The translations under genes were made by a program, and so were the position numbers. Below are positions 1 to 16,149 of a stretch of DNA of 64,000 bases, one piece after another. The notes beneath the pieces are model-generated. The model searched no databases. It saw only the letters and a program-made list of their open reading frames with translations, and was not told where the DNA came from. The first letter of the stretch is position 1; each line of letters opens with the position of its first letter. The DNA comes from Gibbula magus. Its lineage: Eukaryota > Mollusca > Gastropoda > Trochida > Trochidae. The stretch covers positions 57,280,989 through 57,344,988 of the forward strand of contig OW388297.1 of the NCBI GenBank assembly GCA_936450465.1, read 5' to 3'.

Positions 1-43
1 AAATGCTGCAAGGCTTAAATCAGCCAGTGATTGCGAGTTATAC

Positions 44-196
44 CGTGTGGGGAGTTGACTGTGATCATATACAGAACGTTATAGGAAACTAATAAACCAT
101 CTGCAAAATCACGTCCTTGGGCGGTTAGTTGCACGACCGTTACAATTCTTGATGCACCTCGAACGGAAACTGGTCGTCTAATGTACCGTATTTCCT
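44..196 (-). CDS. Probable internal exon of an F5/8 type C (discoidin) domain protein
   Basis: The minus strand is open through here and gives a peptide whose middle part (VTVVQLTAQGRDFADGLLVS followed by YNVLY) matches the conserved core of F5/8 type C domains, where a V-T-x-V-x-T-Q-G-R segment leads into W/L-V-T/S-S-Y/F-x-V-x-Y. These domains bind lipids or glycans in secreted and cell-surface proteins. Plausible splice sites bound it: an acceptor ending TTAG just before position 196 and a GTATAA donor after position 44, giving 153 nt that begins with two bases of a split codon and ends in phase 1. Other exons would lie beyond position 1 and upstream on the minus strand; none was recognised in the window. 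The family call is from the motif only; which discoidin protein it is cannot be said. Confidence 0.5.
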
Positions 197-445
197 CTAA
201 TACAGCCAATACGTGAAATGTGTTTCCCTTTTACACAATGTAATTTCACATCGGCACGGCATGCAAACAAACTCCAATGCCAAAATGCGGTTCCTTATAT
301 CAAAGTTAAGAGCCACTCGTCGAGCGCATAATTCACCTTTGCGAGGGACCGGTATGTGTTTATTAGGTCTACGAACGAATCTGAAGTAAGGTGAGTGATT
401 GTTGTATCTATGTTGAAATACATGTAGATGGAATAATAAATTTAA

Positions 446-943
446 TTAAAGGTACATCCATTGTGTTGTTGGGGGTCAAATATGCCAAACGTTATAAATG
501 ATCTTATTGTATCGAGAAGTACCAAGTGTTACCGAAAACTACCATTTTGTTGATACTCGACTTAGTATATTGACGATATGAAGGTAAAAGTATCGATTTC
601 TGATCGAAAACCGGACAATGCTATGCGTGTGGCGCGCGCCAATGAGTCAAACGTAATTTTGGAATCTGATTTAAACCAGACAAAATAACAAATTTAAGTG
701 GATAATGTTCAATAGGTCATATAACTACTCTGCATGTAAATAGGACGTGCACTTTCGGTTTCTGCACATGCATAATGACGTTACTTGATTTTATTTGGAA
801 ACTAGTAATTATGATATGTTTGGCGATTGGGGATGAATAAGCAAGCTGAGTGAATTTGTTTGTATCGTAAACAGCACATTTGATGTGTTGGAACGTATTA
901 AAGCCAAATAAAATTTTATGAAACACAATTGATGCACCTTTAA
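446..943. mobile_element. Non-autonomous DNA element, family A copy 1
   Basis: About 498 bp bounded by inverted ends of the form AGGTRCATCCATTGTGTT and its reverse complement, with TTAA at both edges. Four other copies lie at 8296, 15197, 26538 and 53613. No transposase ORF. TTAA flanks suggest a TTAA-targeting superfamily such as piggyBac, but TA plus matching end bases cannot be excluded. Confidence 0.75.
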
Positions 944-1799
944 GGTTTATGTGTAAAAGGTTACAAAAAGGGGCCTATAGTCAATCTCATTAAAATCTGA
1001 TCGAACGTATAACACTCGTACATAGTAAATCTTTGCCAACTAGTACACAGATCAAGAGCGCAGCAAGGTGCGAGCGTTAAGTTCGGGGTCAGAACCCTAT
1101 CGGGATCAGTTAGACATGTAACCAGAAACTGTTTAGAAACAAATGTGAATCACGTTGTACAAAAATAAAACCATATGTCACAGTAAACCAGTCACATATT
1201 TGTCAAAGTACAGTCCATATCGTTACAAAATTTTGCCAAAAGGCACCAAAAAGTTATTGAAAATTGAAATCATGTCGAGACTACTTCATCTCCACATTTA
1301 ACACATTTCGTAGTTAAAATCATGCAAGAATATAGTGAATGTACATATACAAAGAAACATTCCAAACGTTTCCCAGAAAACTTGGGTTCAAATACATTAT
1401 CACACTAAGACGACATCCCAGCACAGCATATTATGTATATAAAACTCTAAACTCAGAATACATCAAACCAAATACTGAATTTAATTTTGATTAACAATTA
1501 ATTTTTTGATTTACGGTATTCTATAGGATGAAATGTATTATCAGCCGTTATGGGTTTTAAATCGTATGTTAACAATGTTATCGAGGTCGCCAAGCTGTCA
1601 CTAATGCCAGATAATTGACATTATTCGCGTCTTTCTGTCCGTTAAAATCCGTTGTACACATCTTACTTATCTCTATATGTTGACGAGATTGTTCAATTCA
1701 GGCGATAGTCTTTACCGATACCGACCACAGAGAAAATAGTAATACATAGACTATCAAGAAATCGTTTTAAAGGTAGGTTTTATGTCTCACTTCCTCACA
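944..1799. other. AT-rich non-coding stretch
   Basis: No convincing gene, repeat or RNA gene seen. Short open frames here lack family motifs. Confidence 0.6.
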
Positions 1800-2241
1800 C
1801 CATATAAAAGCCACGCACTAAACATTTCCTTCCTGTCCACGACCTTCAATAAGCTTTAATGAAAGTTCAATAAGTACGACTGAGGAAACATCCACTGATG
1901 TTAAAATGCCATGCGTGTCTAGCAAAGAAGGGAGGTACTTCAATGTAAGTCAGGTTCCTCTTTCCACTTTAGTGAAGACTTCGTCAATTTAGGATTATTC
2001 TAGCCAATAGTTCAGCGGAACAGGTGGCGGCATGGCCGAAGCGATGATTACCACGCTCGGCAACGAGACCGGAAGTTGTGAACGAGATCTGAGCACGATG
2101 ATGACTGTAGAGCACTTGGCCGGAACTGTAGGTGCAATTAACATTGGTCAGTGGTACTATCGTGTCAATGGACGCTGTCTGTTTTCACGAGACTTCGTGG
2201 TTGTACTAGTTGACTTTGCAGCAGTGACTTCCTTTGCCTAA
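1800..2241 (+). promoter_or_regulatory. Weak candidate promoter and first exon
   Basis: A TATA-like TATAAAAG at about 1803 is followed some 230 bp later by an ATG in good context (GGCGGCATGG, 2032) that opens 69 codons beginning MAEAMITTLGNETGSCERDL. A GTCAGT at about 2147 could be a splice donor. The peptide has one N-glycosylation sequon (NET) but matches no family I recognise, and no continuation exon was found. Could be chance. Confidence 0.2.
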
Positions 2242-5500
<3,259 letters not shown>

Positions 5501-5585
5501 GGTTTGATCGAGCAATAGTTATAGTTTCCTCATTACCTATCATTATTATCATTTAATTGGGATGCTTTGGTCTTAATGTTTTAGG

Positions 5586-5611
5586 TGGGGGGGGGGGGGG
5601 GGGGGGGGGGG
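5586..5611. repeat. Poly-G tract
   Basis: Twenty-six consecutive G residues, followed some 35 bp later by a C-rich stretch (5645-5690). Such homopolymers are prone to sequencing length error. Confidence 0.9.
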
Positions 5612-6136
5612 TGTGGTATATGTAGGTTTCGTACCTCGGTGGCTGTCACCCACCCCCCTCCCCCAACCCCGTCTGTCTGGTGAGCCCCCTAAATGTCCTT
5701 GATCCGCCAGTGTTAGTTTACGAGTAATGGATTATTGACACGCAATTATATGAATAAAGTGGGAGGATAATATTCGATTACCCTTATGAAATAGAGATGT
5801 CGTCATCATGAGACATGGACAAATCAAGATACCATACTAAGAGTTACGAATCTTTCAAAATAGTTTAACGTTACGACGTTTTGTATAATTGCAGGGAGAG
5901 AGCCCACCTTTGCCCCTTCGCTGTGAACTTACATTACAAAACCATGGGTGGCACTGCATTGAATTAAAGATAACATTGCATTAAAAAATACAGGTAAAAC
6001 AGTTCTGTTGATTCTGAGTGGATTCGACCCTCGGACCTCCTTTATGATCAATGAAATATTTCAACAGTCTGGATACATGCCATTAAACATTAAAATGTCA
6101 ATATGTCATTATCATAGTATTGAATAACGTAAACTA
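5612..6136. other. Non-coding stretch
   Basis: C-rich at the left edge, otherwise AT-rich; no gene or repeat family recognised. Confidence 0.55.
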
Positions 6137-6645
6137 CCGGACAAAAGAAAGTTTTCACCTAAGTTTATTTCGATTAATTCAATATTTAAAAGAAATCAGA
6201 TGTATTTGACTATGACACGATACAATAATACTTATCTGCAGTAGTTTGAATGACCTTGTTGGTGACTGAGGTTAAATTTTAGTTCAAATATCTTTTTGCA
6301 ATGAAGACAAGGTTAAGAATGAAATGTTCACCAACATGACCCCTGCCCTGTTTAAAATGTTTTAAATGTGTGCAGAATCAGGCACATTTATTTATTTTCA
6401 CATAGGATATGTCTTATATGTCGATGAACAGTTGTGTATCATCAACAATAATTTAAAAACAAAATTAAACTTAAAATTTCATTTTTTTTAAAATAATTAA
6501 AAAACATGTAGAAGTATTCTTTGACTGCTAACTAAACACTTGTACTTATCAGTTTTGGATTATGACATCGAAAACTTGAGATATTTTCAATTGAAAATCA
6601 TACATATGATAAAATCAACTGAGGTGAGTACTTTCTTTTGCCCGG
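6137..6645. mobile_element. Non-autonomous mariner-like element, family C copy 1
   Basis: About 509 bp between TA dinucleotides. Inverted ends read CCGGACAAAAGAAAG and, on the other strand, CCGGGCAAAAGAAAG, and continue to TCACCT for about 23 of 25 matching bases. The TA target and end type fit Tc1/mariner. Internal sequence is shared with copies at 17518 and 28906. No transposase. Confidence 0.8.
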
Positions 6646-7194
6646 TAGTTTATTTTACCACAGAATGAAATAAAAGCATTTCGAGACATCATTTCCAAAC
6701 ACTTCAGATATGTGGTTTCAAAGTCCCGTGTACACTATGTACGTATCGCGGGCTTACCCTGGACATGTTTAATTACTGACAACGGAAATGCTTATCCGCA
6801 GGAGTTCATTATTTATTTACCAGACTACCGTCAACTCTACAATCCATTCATACACTTATTCCTACCTTAGGTATGGGGTGACGAATACAAAAGTTCAACT
6901 CAAAGAACTATAATGAAACTTACATGCTTAGTTCATTCAATATTTTATAACGTATTTGACCATTTGAAGTGAAAACTTTTTGCCACTCGATCGAATAGTC
7001 AGATGATGTTTCACTTCGTATAAATAGAGCAATTGCAAATTGACTACCGAAATGGTTCTCTGTCAGAAAGTAATTACATTAAGATTAAACAGCATTATTA
7101 CATAAGGGCACAACTAAGAAGTCAGACCTTTCGGATGCATTTATATAAATGGGTGTTTTTAAAATTCTATTCAACGTTTTACTACATCTGTATC

Positions 7195-7558
7195 TTAAAG
7201 GGGCAGTAGCACGTTTTTTTAGCTCATATAAGTCGATGAAATGTAATTGAAAAATAATGTCACCAATAGTAAAACACCTTTCTCTCTTCGGAAAATCAAG
7301 TTAAAATATGAGTGTACATGGTTCCGTTAAGCCATGGGAATCGTTTTGGTCATTTGAAATAATTAGTTGTGTTCACAATAACTTGGCCGCCATGCAATTT
7401 TTGCTCTATACGCAACACCGTTATTATCACTACGGATAATTGGTTTGTGTTATATTTTACCCTCTCAAGTAAAATTAATATAAATGACATAAACTATCAT
7501 TATAAATGAGAAATCTGAAAAAATAAAATTCGCAAAAAACGTGTGACTGCGCCTTTAA
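7195..7558. mobile_element. Non-autonomous DNA element, family B copy 1
   Basis: About 364 bp including TTAA at each edge. Left end AGGGGCAGTAGCACGTTTTT; right end is a diverged reverse complement (ACGTGTGACTGCGCCT). Same internal sequence as the copies at 40118, 45357, 49145 and 50188. Confidence 0.8.
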
Positions 7559-8295
7559 TGCCGTTGATCCAACATTTTTTTATTTATAACCCAATAGGGT
7601 AGGAGGATACATAGAAGTATTATTTTGAGTTCGTAGGGTGAACGTTCATTGGATAATTATTTAGTGTTATTGACTAAAAAAAGTGTTCTTCTAAACGTTT
7701 CCTGCTTGATAAAGATTACAAATGGTACAAATTGTTGTACTGCGTACCGAAACTGTGTTCACCTCCTCGTTTCTCTGCTAATGAAACCCTCACTAATGAG
7801 GTCAAGTCCTGACTTTTGACAAGATCTGATGCCTTTTACAAGAAATGTCTGGAAGGCTGCATCAAGCGATGGGAGACATGTGTCACACTGTGGGGTGCCT
7901 ATGTCGAGGAAGACTTATAACTGTACAAAGGTTCGTTTCTTTCAGTTAAGTAGACGTCTAAAGGGGAAATCTTTATTGAACGCCCCTCGTACATGTGAAA
8001 CTGAGTGCAATTATCATGTTAATGGCGTTCATTGTATCGTTAATAAAATTAAACCACATATAATAATGAATCGTCATATATTCACTTGTAAAACATCACA
8101 ATCATTCTTTAAAGTATTCTGTGCTCGTGACGACGGCAGTGCATGTTCACGGAACATGGCGTAATGAAACAGACAAAAAGGTTCACATTTTGAAAATTCA
8201 AATTTCATTTATTTTTTTACAGGTTATTGTAGCGTACGGGTAATCAAAACAAAAATAGGAAATATCGTGACATGTAAAAAAGGTATCTCTCTATG

Positions 8296-8773
8296 TTAAA
8301 GGAACATCCATTGTGTTGTTAGGGGTCATATATTCTAAACGTTATAAACGGTGTGACTTATCGAAAATTACCGACTGCTACCGAAAACCACCATTTTGAT
8401 GATAGTCGACTTAGTTAATTGACGAAATGAAGGTTAAAAACCGGACAATGCATCCCGATTGCCGCGGGCCAATGAGTCAAACGTAATTTTGGAATCTTAT
8501 TTATAACAGACAAAGTGACAAATTTGGGTTGATAATGTTTACTAGGTCATATAACTACTGTGCTTGTAAATGGGACCTGCAGTTTCGGTTATTATACATG
8601 CGTAGTGATGTTACTCGATTTTAATTGAAAACTTGTGAAAATGATAAATTTGACGACTGGGGATGAAACTTGGTGAATTTATATTTTATTTGTACTGTAA
8701 ACAGCACATATGGTGAGTTGGAACGTATTAAAGACAAATGACATGTTACTAAACACAATGGATGTACCTTTAA
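8296..8773. mobile_element. Family A element, copy 2
   Basis: About 478 bp with both inverted ends, flanked by TTAA at 8296-8299 and 8770-8773. Internal sequence parallels copy 1 in the same orientation. Confidence 0.75.
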
Positions 8774-11700
8774 TTCTCTTGTCAATAACATTTACATAAT
8801 CATTTATATGCTCATTACATAATTAATATTACTCCGGAATCACTCGTTTAGTGTTACGTTGTTCTTATCACCAATGAGAAATCACGAAAGGTTAATATAC
8901 TCAATTGACGCTATAAATTGTGTGGCGCTATTGTAAACCAAATGTGACAGGAGCTCATAAAGCAAACAAGATACGAATGACAACATATCAGCATCTCTGA
9001 TAGCTAGTTATTAATCTTGATTAAACGGGCATTTAGCAGCGCCGAGATGCAAGCACGAATATAGGCGACTTTCAATACTGCTAGCTTCGTAACATGTAGG
9101 CTCAACTGCAAACGAAACGTCGCCTCATATCACACAGAGTAAAAGACGAAATATTTTTGTCGGAGAAAGTAAAATGTTTAAATGTCTTAAACACATGTGG
9201 AAAGACGTACCCTCAATTTCCTACATCCCAATACGATGACTTTATTCTTATGTTAGTTCAAATATGCTTGGGGTGCTGAAATCACATTTTCAACTTTTGA
9301 CCTGAAACTTTTGCATGTAAGTAACAAAGTTAAATGTAGAAACGTAATTGGTAAATGATGTTGCCGAAATATAAAATTGATAATTTCTTGACGCAACATC
9401 ACTGTAGGACGTCATAAAACAAAGCAAAATGCCCTGTTTGACTCCCCTCTCTCGTCTAGATAAGGAGGTTCCAAAAAAACGATTTCTTGAAATACATGTA
9501 GATATTTAATGTTTTAAAACTCCAAGGTTAGTTCAGTTGGCCGTTGAAGACATGGCGTAACTCTGATTCAATCGTGGTTATCACTTGTTGATTGAGATAT
9601 TTGTATGGTGACGTTTCTTTTGCGGTTGAGATGATATCCGATGTTATATTAAACGCTTAGGTTCTTAAATTGCCAATGCAGTACTTTTCCGATTTCAAAA
9701 CATTATTTTGAATATGAATATGATTAAAGAGTTACATTAAGGTGTTAATGGTTAAAGACTAATATACCGAATTTGAAAACAAGGATTGATGTTATAAGTT
9801 AACCTTTTAATATTTGAAATAAATTAAGATCCTTGAGTTTAGCCCGAACGTAATCTAGTCTTGCCAACATTTTTTAGACTTCAGAAGGATCCTTTAAAAC
9901 TCTAGATCTGCTCTATAGTATGGATGACAGACTTGAATAAGACAATAAAATATTTTAAATCTAAAAATTATGAATAGTAATTGAAATTTTGAGCTAAGGC
10001 AGATTAAAAGGGAATGTTTTTGCACGATGCTTTCATTATTTGAAAATATTTAAAAATTCAATATCTCCAAATCCAAATTTTATGTTGATGTTCATTCACA
10101 CATCCGGACATTAAGATATAAACGAATGTATATTCGCACTGCATCAACATAACTAGTTTGACATTTTAGATAATCAGACATTTTTAAATCATTATGAATA
10201 TCGTGTATTACATTACATATTGGAGGTATAAAGCTGTTATGCGTGATTAATGACCAATCCACGATCCATGTATCATTCTGGTGGCGTATGTATAGATTGC
10301 TAAGTATACAAACCTTGACAATAGCTACCCTGTGGCAATGAAATAAAAGTGGCTGATAATTGGTTTACTGTTAATAGTCACAACCTGTTGTCATAATATT
10401 ATCAGTTCTGACATGTTGATAAGAATGGCCAGCTGGCTGTATCATATTCATTGATTCTACAAGTGTTAACTTCAATTCACAAGACACTATTTTGCCGAAC
10501 ATTGTGAATGAAAGAGTTACCTGTTGCCTGGTTATTTATCTGATCTATCGTCATACGTTTCACACATATTCCAAGGAACCGATGGACGTCATTATAGTTA
10601 ATAAAGGTGATAATAACAGGTGTTAATGCATTCCGTTTTGTTCAAACATCCTACCTTATCAAGTAATGTGATATAACTGCAGTAAAAGTCATATGAGAAA
10701 TATGTATTCCTATTGTTCAGAAAATGGCAAAATAATTATTCGAAATGATTACATGAAGTTAGTTTATAGTCCATAGAATACGACGATACGGTGTGAATGA
10801 AAACATACTGTATACATTCTGACTCAAACAGTCAAATTTGATTATGAGTATGCGCCATATATCTATTACTTTCTGATAATCAATGTTATCTTCATAGAAC
10901 GTAAATGACTCAAGCCGTATTCCAATATTAAAAGCAAGATATATTGTTGTAATTATAATAAAATGAGCCCTTTGGAGAAACCCAACTAAATCAATATTCT
11001 TATATCAGTTAATACTCAATTTACCATGCTTATGTTACAATATATTTGCCCACATGTTCTTCAAAGACGTAATTGTTATCACAGCATCCAATATATGATC
11101 TTTATTTCTGAAAGTTACACACAACATATCATACTTCCAAAGGTCATTACATTTAATACTTCTAAGTTTCATCACTTTTCATACTTCAAAATGTCATAAC
11201 ATTTCATACGTCCAATATTCTTAACATTTCATACCTGCAAGTAACACTGCAAATCATACATCCAGACATCCGCAGACAACCACATTATCAAAAAGTTACA
11301 TTAAACCAAACACAAAATCAAAAAGAAATTCCTATTTTCCTCCCTAAAAGTACATTTAAAACCGCCAACCTTCACAATCCACGATGAATTCAATATCCAT
11401 GTTAAAAAGATTCGAAGTCAACTTTACATTCACAACTTTAAAACAAAAAAGTCCAGACCACTTTCCTACCTTTTTATGTGGAGAGCTCTTTCCTGTTTAG
11501 TGTAAGCGTCCGTTCCCGCTTGTCGTGTGGCTTCAATCGACTTTATAACTTATATATAACCAGGATATGTCCTCGACTCGATACTATTCTCCCACAGTCA
11601 ACCCACACTTTCCTTGCCAGGTACTAGCTCCGTAGTAGCCAGGAGGTGGAAATCTAAATTGATTTGTCAAAACATAGAAGCACGTGACCATCCCAACAAG

Positions 11701-13304
11701 CATCACCCGTGTGGAGGACCAATGAGAGATCGGCAGTGTACACATGCTCGCTTGAACCAATAGAAGATCGCTCATAGAGTAGAACAGCTATTTGATAATG
11801 TCACGTACTCTTTCCCGCGTGATCGGTCAATATGGATTGTTGCCTTACATCGGTGGTAATATGGACAGCGTCGTAGTGACAATTTGCTTTTGTTAGGTTG
11901 TCCATTGATGGTTTACCAGGATTCTGCATTGTGGACAGATATAGACAGAAGTATACCTTCGGGATATAGACCAAAGAGGGTTATATAGTTGAGAGTTATA
12001 CACTGTTTTATATTATCATTGATGTTGCTTGGTTTCCAAAGTAATGATCTGCGGTGTCTGTCCGGACTGCTTTAACAATATGGCTTAATTCATTTCATTG
12101 GTAGTAAAGGTGTATTTTTTATAATTAATTATTTTATGATGAATTTGTAATGCACGCCTGTAGTAACCCTGGACATTATTCTTTTTTATGACAATAGAGG
12201 AAGGAGTGATTCTGTTGTACAAAAAAGATGTACAAAAGTGCGTTATTGTACAGATCCTACTTCACTGCACATTTTAAGAGCATTTAGTTATAAATATATA
12301 CAAATTGGTATACCACATGGGTTTTGATTATTCAGAATTTTTTAGAGTAAATATTTTCCAATTTAACGATTTAATGGTATCAGGTTTAATAATTTTTCTG
12401 AAATGAAATTCATTTTTTTAAACATTCTTACCTTTTTTATTCTCCATATTCATTCAAACTAGGACCAAAAAAGCACAAAAGAACAAAAAGCATTTTTGAG
12501 TGTTTATAACATTTGTTTAATCATTGGCTTGACCGTTAGTGAGCGGAAAATCCATTTCATTTTGTTCATTATTTGTTTAATTTGTTCCCATATATATATA
12601 GGTATATAAGGTATATTTACAATACATACACGAGTGCAATATATACAAATGAATAAGAAACTATATAAACTGATGAAGGATATTTGCTTTACAATATAAT
12701 CATTGTCAGTTGCTAAATAGTGGGATGAGTTTTTGCCATTTGTTTTGGATTTTTTTAATTTCATTTAGTCTGTTTGAAATGAATCTTTCTTCCCGAAATA
12801 TATCCTTTAATACTTTTTTTTGAATTACTTAACTTTGAAGCTATATTTTTTATATTACATAAATGGTTTTTTTTCAATTTTCATTTGTATGTTGATGTAT
12901 TAAAATCTTATTTATCATCCAAAACTGTGTTCCACAGGTGATATCTCTTGTGTGAGATCAAGTGATATCTCCAAGGAGATATCGTTTTGACAGTAGATTT
13001 TGCGCTATGCCCTGTCACCGTCAACAACATGAACAATGATTTTACATCATCGAGTAATCACATCACAATGCTATGACGTCATAAACAAGACGACGTCACA
13101 CTGCTATGGCATTACTACATTGAAAGTCAACTGGCAGAGCTGTGTTCAGAGATGCACACTTTTCATTGAAATGTCATGAAGAATGGTATTGGAGGATAAA
13201 TAGAATCTCAACCTCGTGTTTTCTGATATCAAATATTTTTATCCAAGACACACACCTGTCATAATAACGTCTCAATATCATATAAAACGAATCATTGTCA
13301 CAAA
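8774..13304. other. Long AT-rich non-coding stretch
   Basis: No coding exon or transposon end is supported. The one notable patch is 11683-11825, where two CCAAT boxes (11719, 11757), a CACGTG (about 11683) and an E2F-like TTTCCCGCG (about 11812) cluster. That composition is promoter-like, but no adjoining exon is recognisable on either strand. Confidence 0.5.
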
Positions 13305-13618
13305 CCATGTCCCCCGCCGCAATCAAGGAATGAGCTAAAAGTATGGACACACAGCCACCGAGTATTGACCATTACATGTTTGATTCAATTGTTATTATAT
13401 CGGGCGAAGAACATTTAAAAAACTGGTCAAAGTCTCTGTGTGGCATTTAATTTGAGGACATGGTCACCCTAATCCACTGGTGTCTGCGCATTCCCCAAAT
13501 GAAGACTGGTACACAATTTGAAGACTCTAGGTATAGCGGTTCATGAGATATAGCGCTAACGTGAAACGGGACGGCGTACGTACGGAGCTGAATACTATAT
13601 CCCCCGCTCCGCGCTTCA
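13305..13618. repeat. Interspersed repeat with CCCCCGC edges, copy 1
   Basis: Begins near ATGTCCCCCGCCGC and ends with ACGGGACGGCGTACGTACGG followed by TATATCCCCCGCTCCGCGC. The layout resembles a repeat common in invertebrate genomes, with a GGAC-rich block before an ATATCCCCC end. A partial relative is at 39838. No coding capacity. Confidence 0.45.
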
Positions 13619-13637
13619 AACAATTCTCTAAAATAAC

Positions 13638-14113
13638 CATTGTCTTCCGACAGAGGTTATACTCCCTTTAGATTTCCTATCCTAACCTCTGTACTACATA
13701 GCCTGAATAAGAGGGCAGAAATGTCCTGATTGGTTGCAATTGAATCTAGTTGTTCAATCAGTGATGCCATTATAATAGTGACATTTGCCAATGACACGTC
13801 ATAATGATAAGTTGGTAAGATAAATGTTTTCTCGTTCAATGTGTTTTTCTCGAAATATGTTATTTGAATTTGAGACAGATACAAAACAAAGTTCATGTGT
13901 GTTATTAAATTCAGTCATATTCGAAGGCTAATGTGCTAATTAGCAATACCCTTAAGACTCGACATGAGTTTCATAGGTAAAGAAGCAGGGATACAGTATG
14001 AGGTTCCCGTTTTCCCCGCTAGGGGATTCAGCTGGAGCCTTGAAATTCAGGCCATGTAGAACAGAGGTTAGTATCGGAAATCTGAAGGGAGTAACCTATG
14101 TGGGGAAAGAATG
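13638..14113. mobile_element. Non-autonomous DNA element, family D copy 1
   Basis: About 476 bp with inverted ends CATTGTCTTCC / GGGGAAAGAATG. Each end carries its own short inverted repeat (CAGAGGTTA ... TAACCTCTG) and so can fold into a hairpin. Related copies at 29083, 61044 and 54499. The 79-codon open frame inside is not recognisable. Confidence 0.7.
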
Positions 14114-15196
14114 CTTAGCATAAGAGTCAAGTATTTTTTATTGCGGCGGACATCATATAGTCTTTAAGTAAACGTGTAATACGGATCCTCTTCGACTCTT
14201 TATTATAACGTGCAACTTATAATAATGGAAATGGAGTGATAAAATACGATCAAGTGGGTGATAGCTGAACGCCAAAATATCAAAATAATGACACATTTTA
14301 GTATTCGAGACATTACAAGATAACAATGTTGATAAAATTGCATTTAAAACTGTGGCACCAAGCATTAGTGTGCTTGATTGTTTACGGATTGTGCGAGAAT
14401 CTCTTGTAACTATGACAACTGCATATCTCCAAGCACGGACGTCTCCATGTAGCACCACAACCGATAATTCTGATTTTAGGACGCCTTCTTCTCCTTCTCC
14501 TTCTTTCAGAGTGTATCAAACATCTAATATCGTTCTTCGATAAGAACAGCTTAAAATGTTGACATTACATTTCTGTGGCAGGCAATTACACTATAATCTA
14601 ATAATACGCACGTCATACGACTGTGCAGACGATGTTTGGTGACATTGAATGACACCCATAATAGAAAACGTTTCTAAAATTTAGGATTGACATGTAAAAG
14701 TCAACTTTGTCATATTTGATTTTCAATACCTTGATTGTTGTAATTGCTTGGATTTTGAAATGTCAATCTTTGTTCACCTCTTCCCTCTCTTAACTTTGTT
14801 TGACTTTTGGCTTTTTAATTGCTACAGAAATAATTGCTTTCGACAACCAAGAAAAGCGCGTACATGATGAAAACTGTTTCAGAGTAAAATCATTATTCAA
14901 AGGCCTCGACGGGTCCGTTTTAACGATGTGTTCATGTGCAAAGTCTGAGTTTATAATTAAAGTGTTTCAATAAATTTAGTCAATACCCTTGCTATGAAGA
15001 ATCGAAATCAGCATGTCAGTTTTCTTAAGTTCTTTACCTTACATGTTACTCATTTAAAGGATGTTTCCAACAGTGCCAGAGCGCACATAATCCTAAGTCT
15101 TGTGAACAATTTGTATGCTTTGTAGCTTTATATTTTACACAGGGTTTGTATCGCTTAAAAAGAGTTAGGGAACCTGTACTTCAATATTACTTTCTT
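14114..15196. other. Non-coding stretch
   Basis: No gene, RNA gene or transposon end recognised. Confidence 0.55.
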
Positions 15197-15668
15197 TTAA
15201 AGGTGCATCCATTGTGTTTCATAAAATTGTATTAGGCTTTAAGCTTTTCCGACTCACCATATTAACTCAACTTGCATATTCATCCCCAGTCGCCAAATAT
15301 ATCATACTTACTAGTTTCCAATTAAAATCAAGTAACATCATTATGCATGTGTAGAAACCGAAACTGCACGTCTCATTTACGTTCACGGTAGTTATGTGAC
15401 CTATTAAACCTGACCAACCAAATTTATCAGTTTGACTGTTAAAAATAAGATTCCAAAATTACGTTTGATTCATTGGCGCGCGTCAATCGCGATGCATTGT
15501 CCGGTTTTCGATCAGAAATCACTACTTTTACCTTCATATCGTCAATATATTAAGTCAACTATCATCAAAATGGTAGTTTTCGGTAACGGTCGGTACTCCT
15601 CGATAAAGTTACACCAATTATACGTTTTGGAACATGTGATCCCCATCACCACAATGGATGTTCCTTAA
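15197..15668. mobile_element. Family A element, copy 3 (opposite internal orientation)
   Basis: About 472 bp with left end AGGTGCATCCATTGTGTTTC and right end CACAATGGATGTTCC, TTAA at 15197-15200 and 15665-15668. The interior is the reverse complement of copies 1 and 2, so it is inserted the other way round. Confidence 0.75.
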
Positions 15669-15711
15669 AGTAATAGGGTAAAGTATGCCTGTATGTTTTT
15701 CTAACGCTATT

Positions 15712-15850
15712 TTAAAGGCGCTGTAGCACGTTTTTCTACCTGAAATAAATTGATCTCACAAAAAGATAAATAAGTGTTACCAATGGCTAAATAACACTAC
15801 TGAATCAATAAAAAGAGTTCCAAACTGAATGTAAAAATAAATAAACATAA
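15712..15850. mobile_element. Family B-prime element, truncated copy
   Basis: Starts TTAA then AGGCGCTGTAGCACGTTTTT and matches the left part of the element at 48632 for roughly 130 bp before similarity ends. The right end is missing. Confidence 0.65.
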
Positions 15851-16149
15851 TATTTTTCTATTTCAGTAAATGTAGCTTGGATTTAACGAAATGAAACTCA
15901 TATATCATATATACTTAGTCTGTCCATGCAGACATATAATGACATAGAAAATGTCTAACATGTTGACTATGGATGATAAATGGAGTATTTGTTTCAGATC
16001 TAATTCATCATTTGGGTTATAATGAGGGGACAAGGTAAGCAACACTGTAGCAATATATGAATGGGATTCATAACGGTGACATCTCAGCTAATTACTACAC
16101 CATAAACATCATGATTCCAGAATACTTTCAGGAAAGTATCCGCATGCGT

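Noticed and set aside
1050..1110. tRNA-like sequence near GAGCGCAGCAAGGTGCGAGC
   Set aside because: No B box and no cloverleaf pairing.
7829..8164. 111-codon plus-strand ORF
   Set aside because: No recognisable domain, codon usage like its AT-rich surroundings, no splice or promoter context.
11584..11775. 63-codon minus-strand frame ending GYYGASTWQGKCGLTVGE
   Set aside because: Faintly recalls the start of a secreted carbonic anhydrase, but there is no QSP motif, the frame stops at once and no donor fits well.
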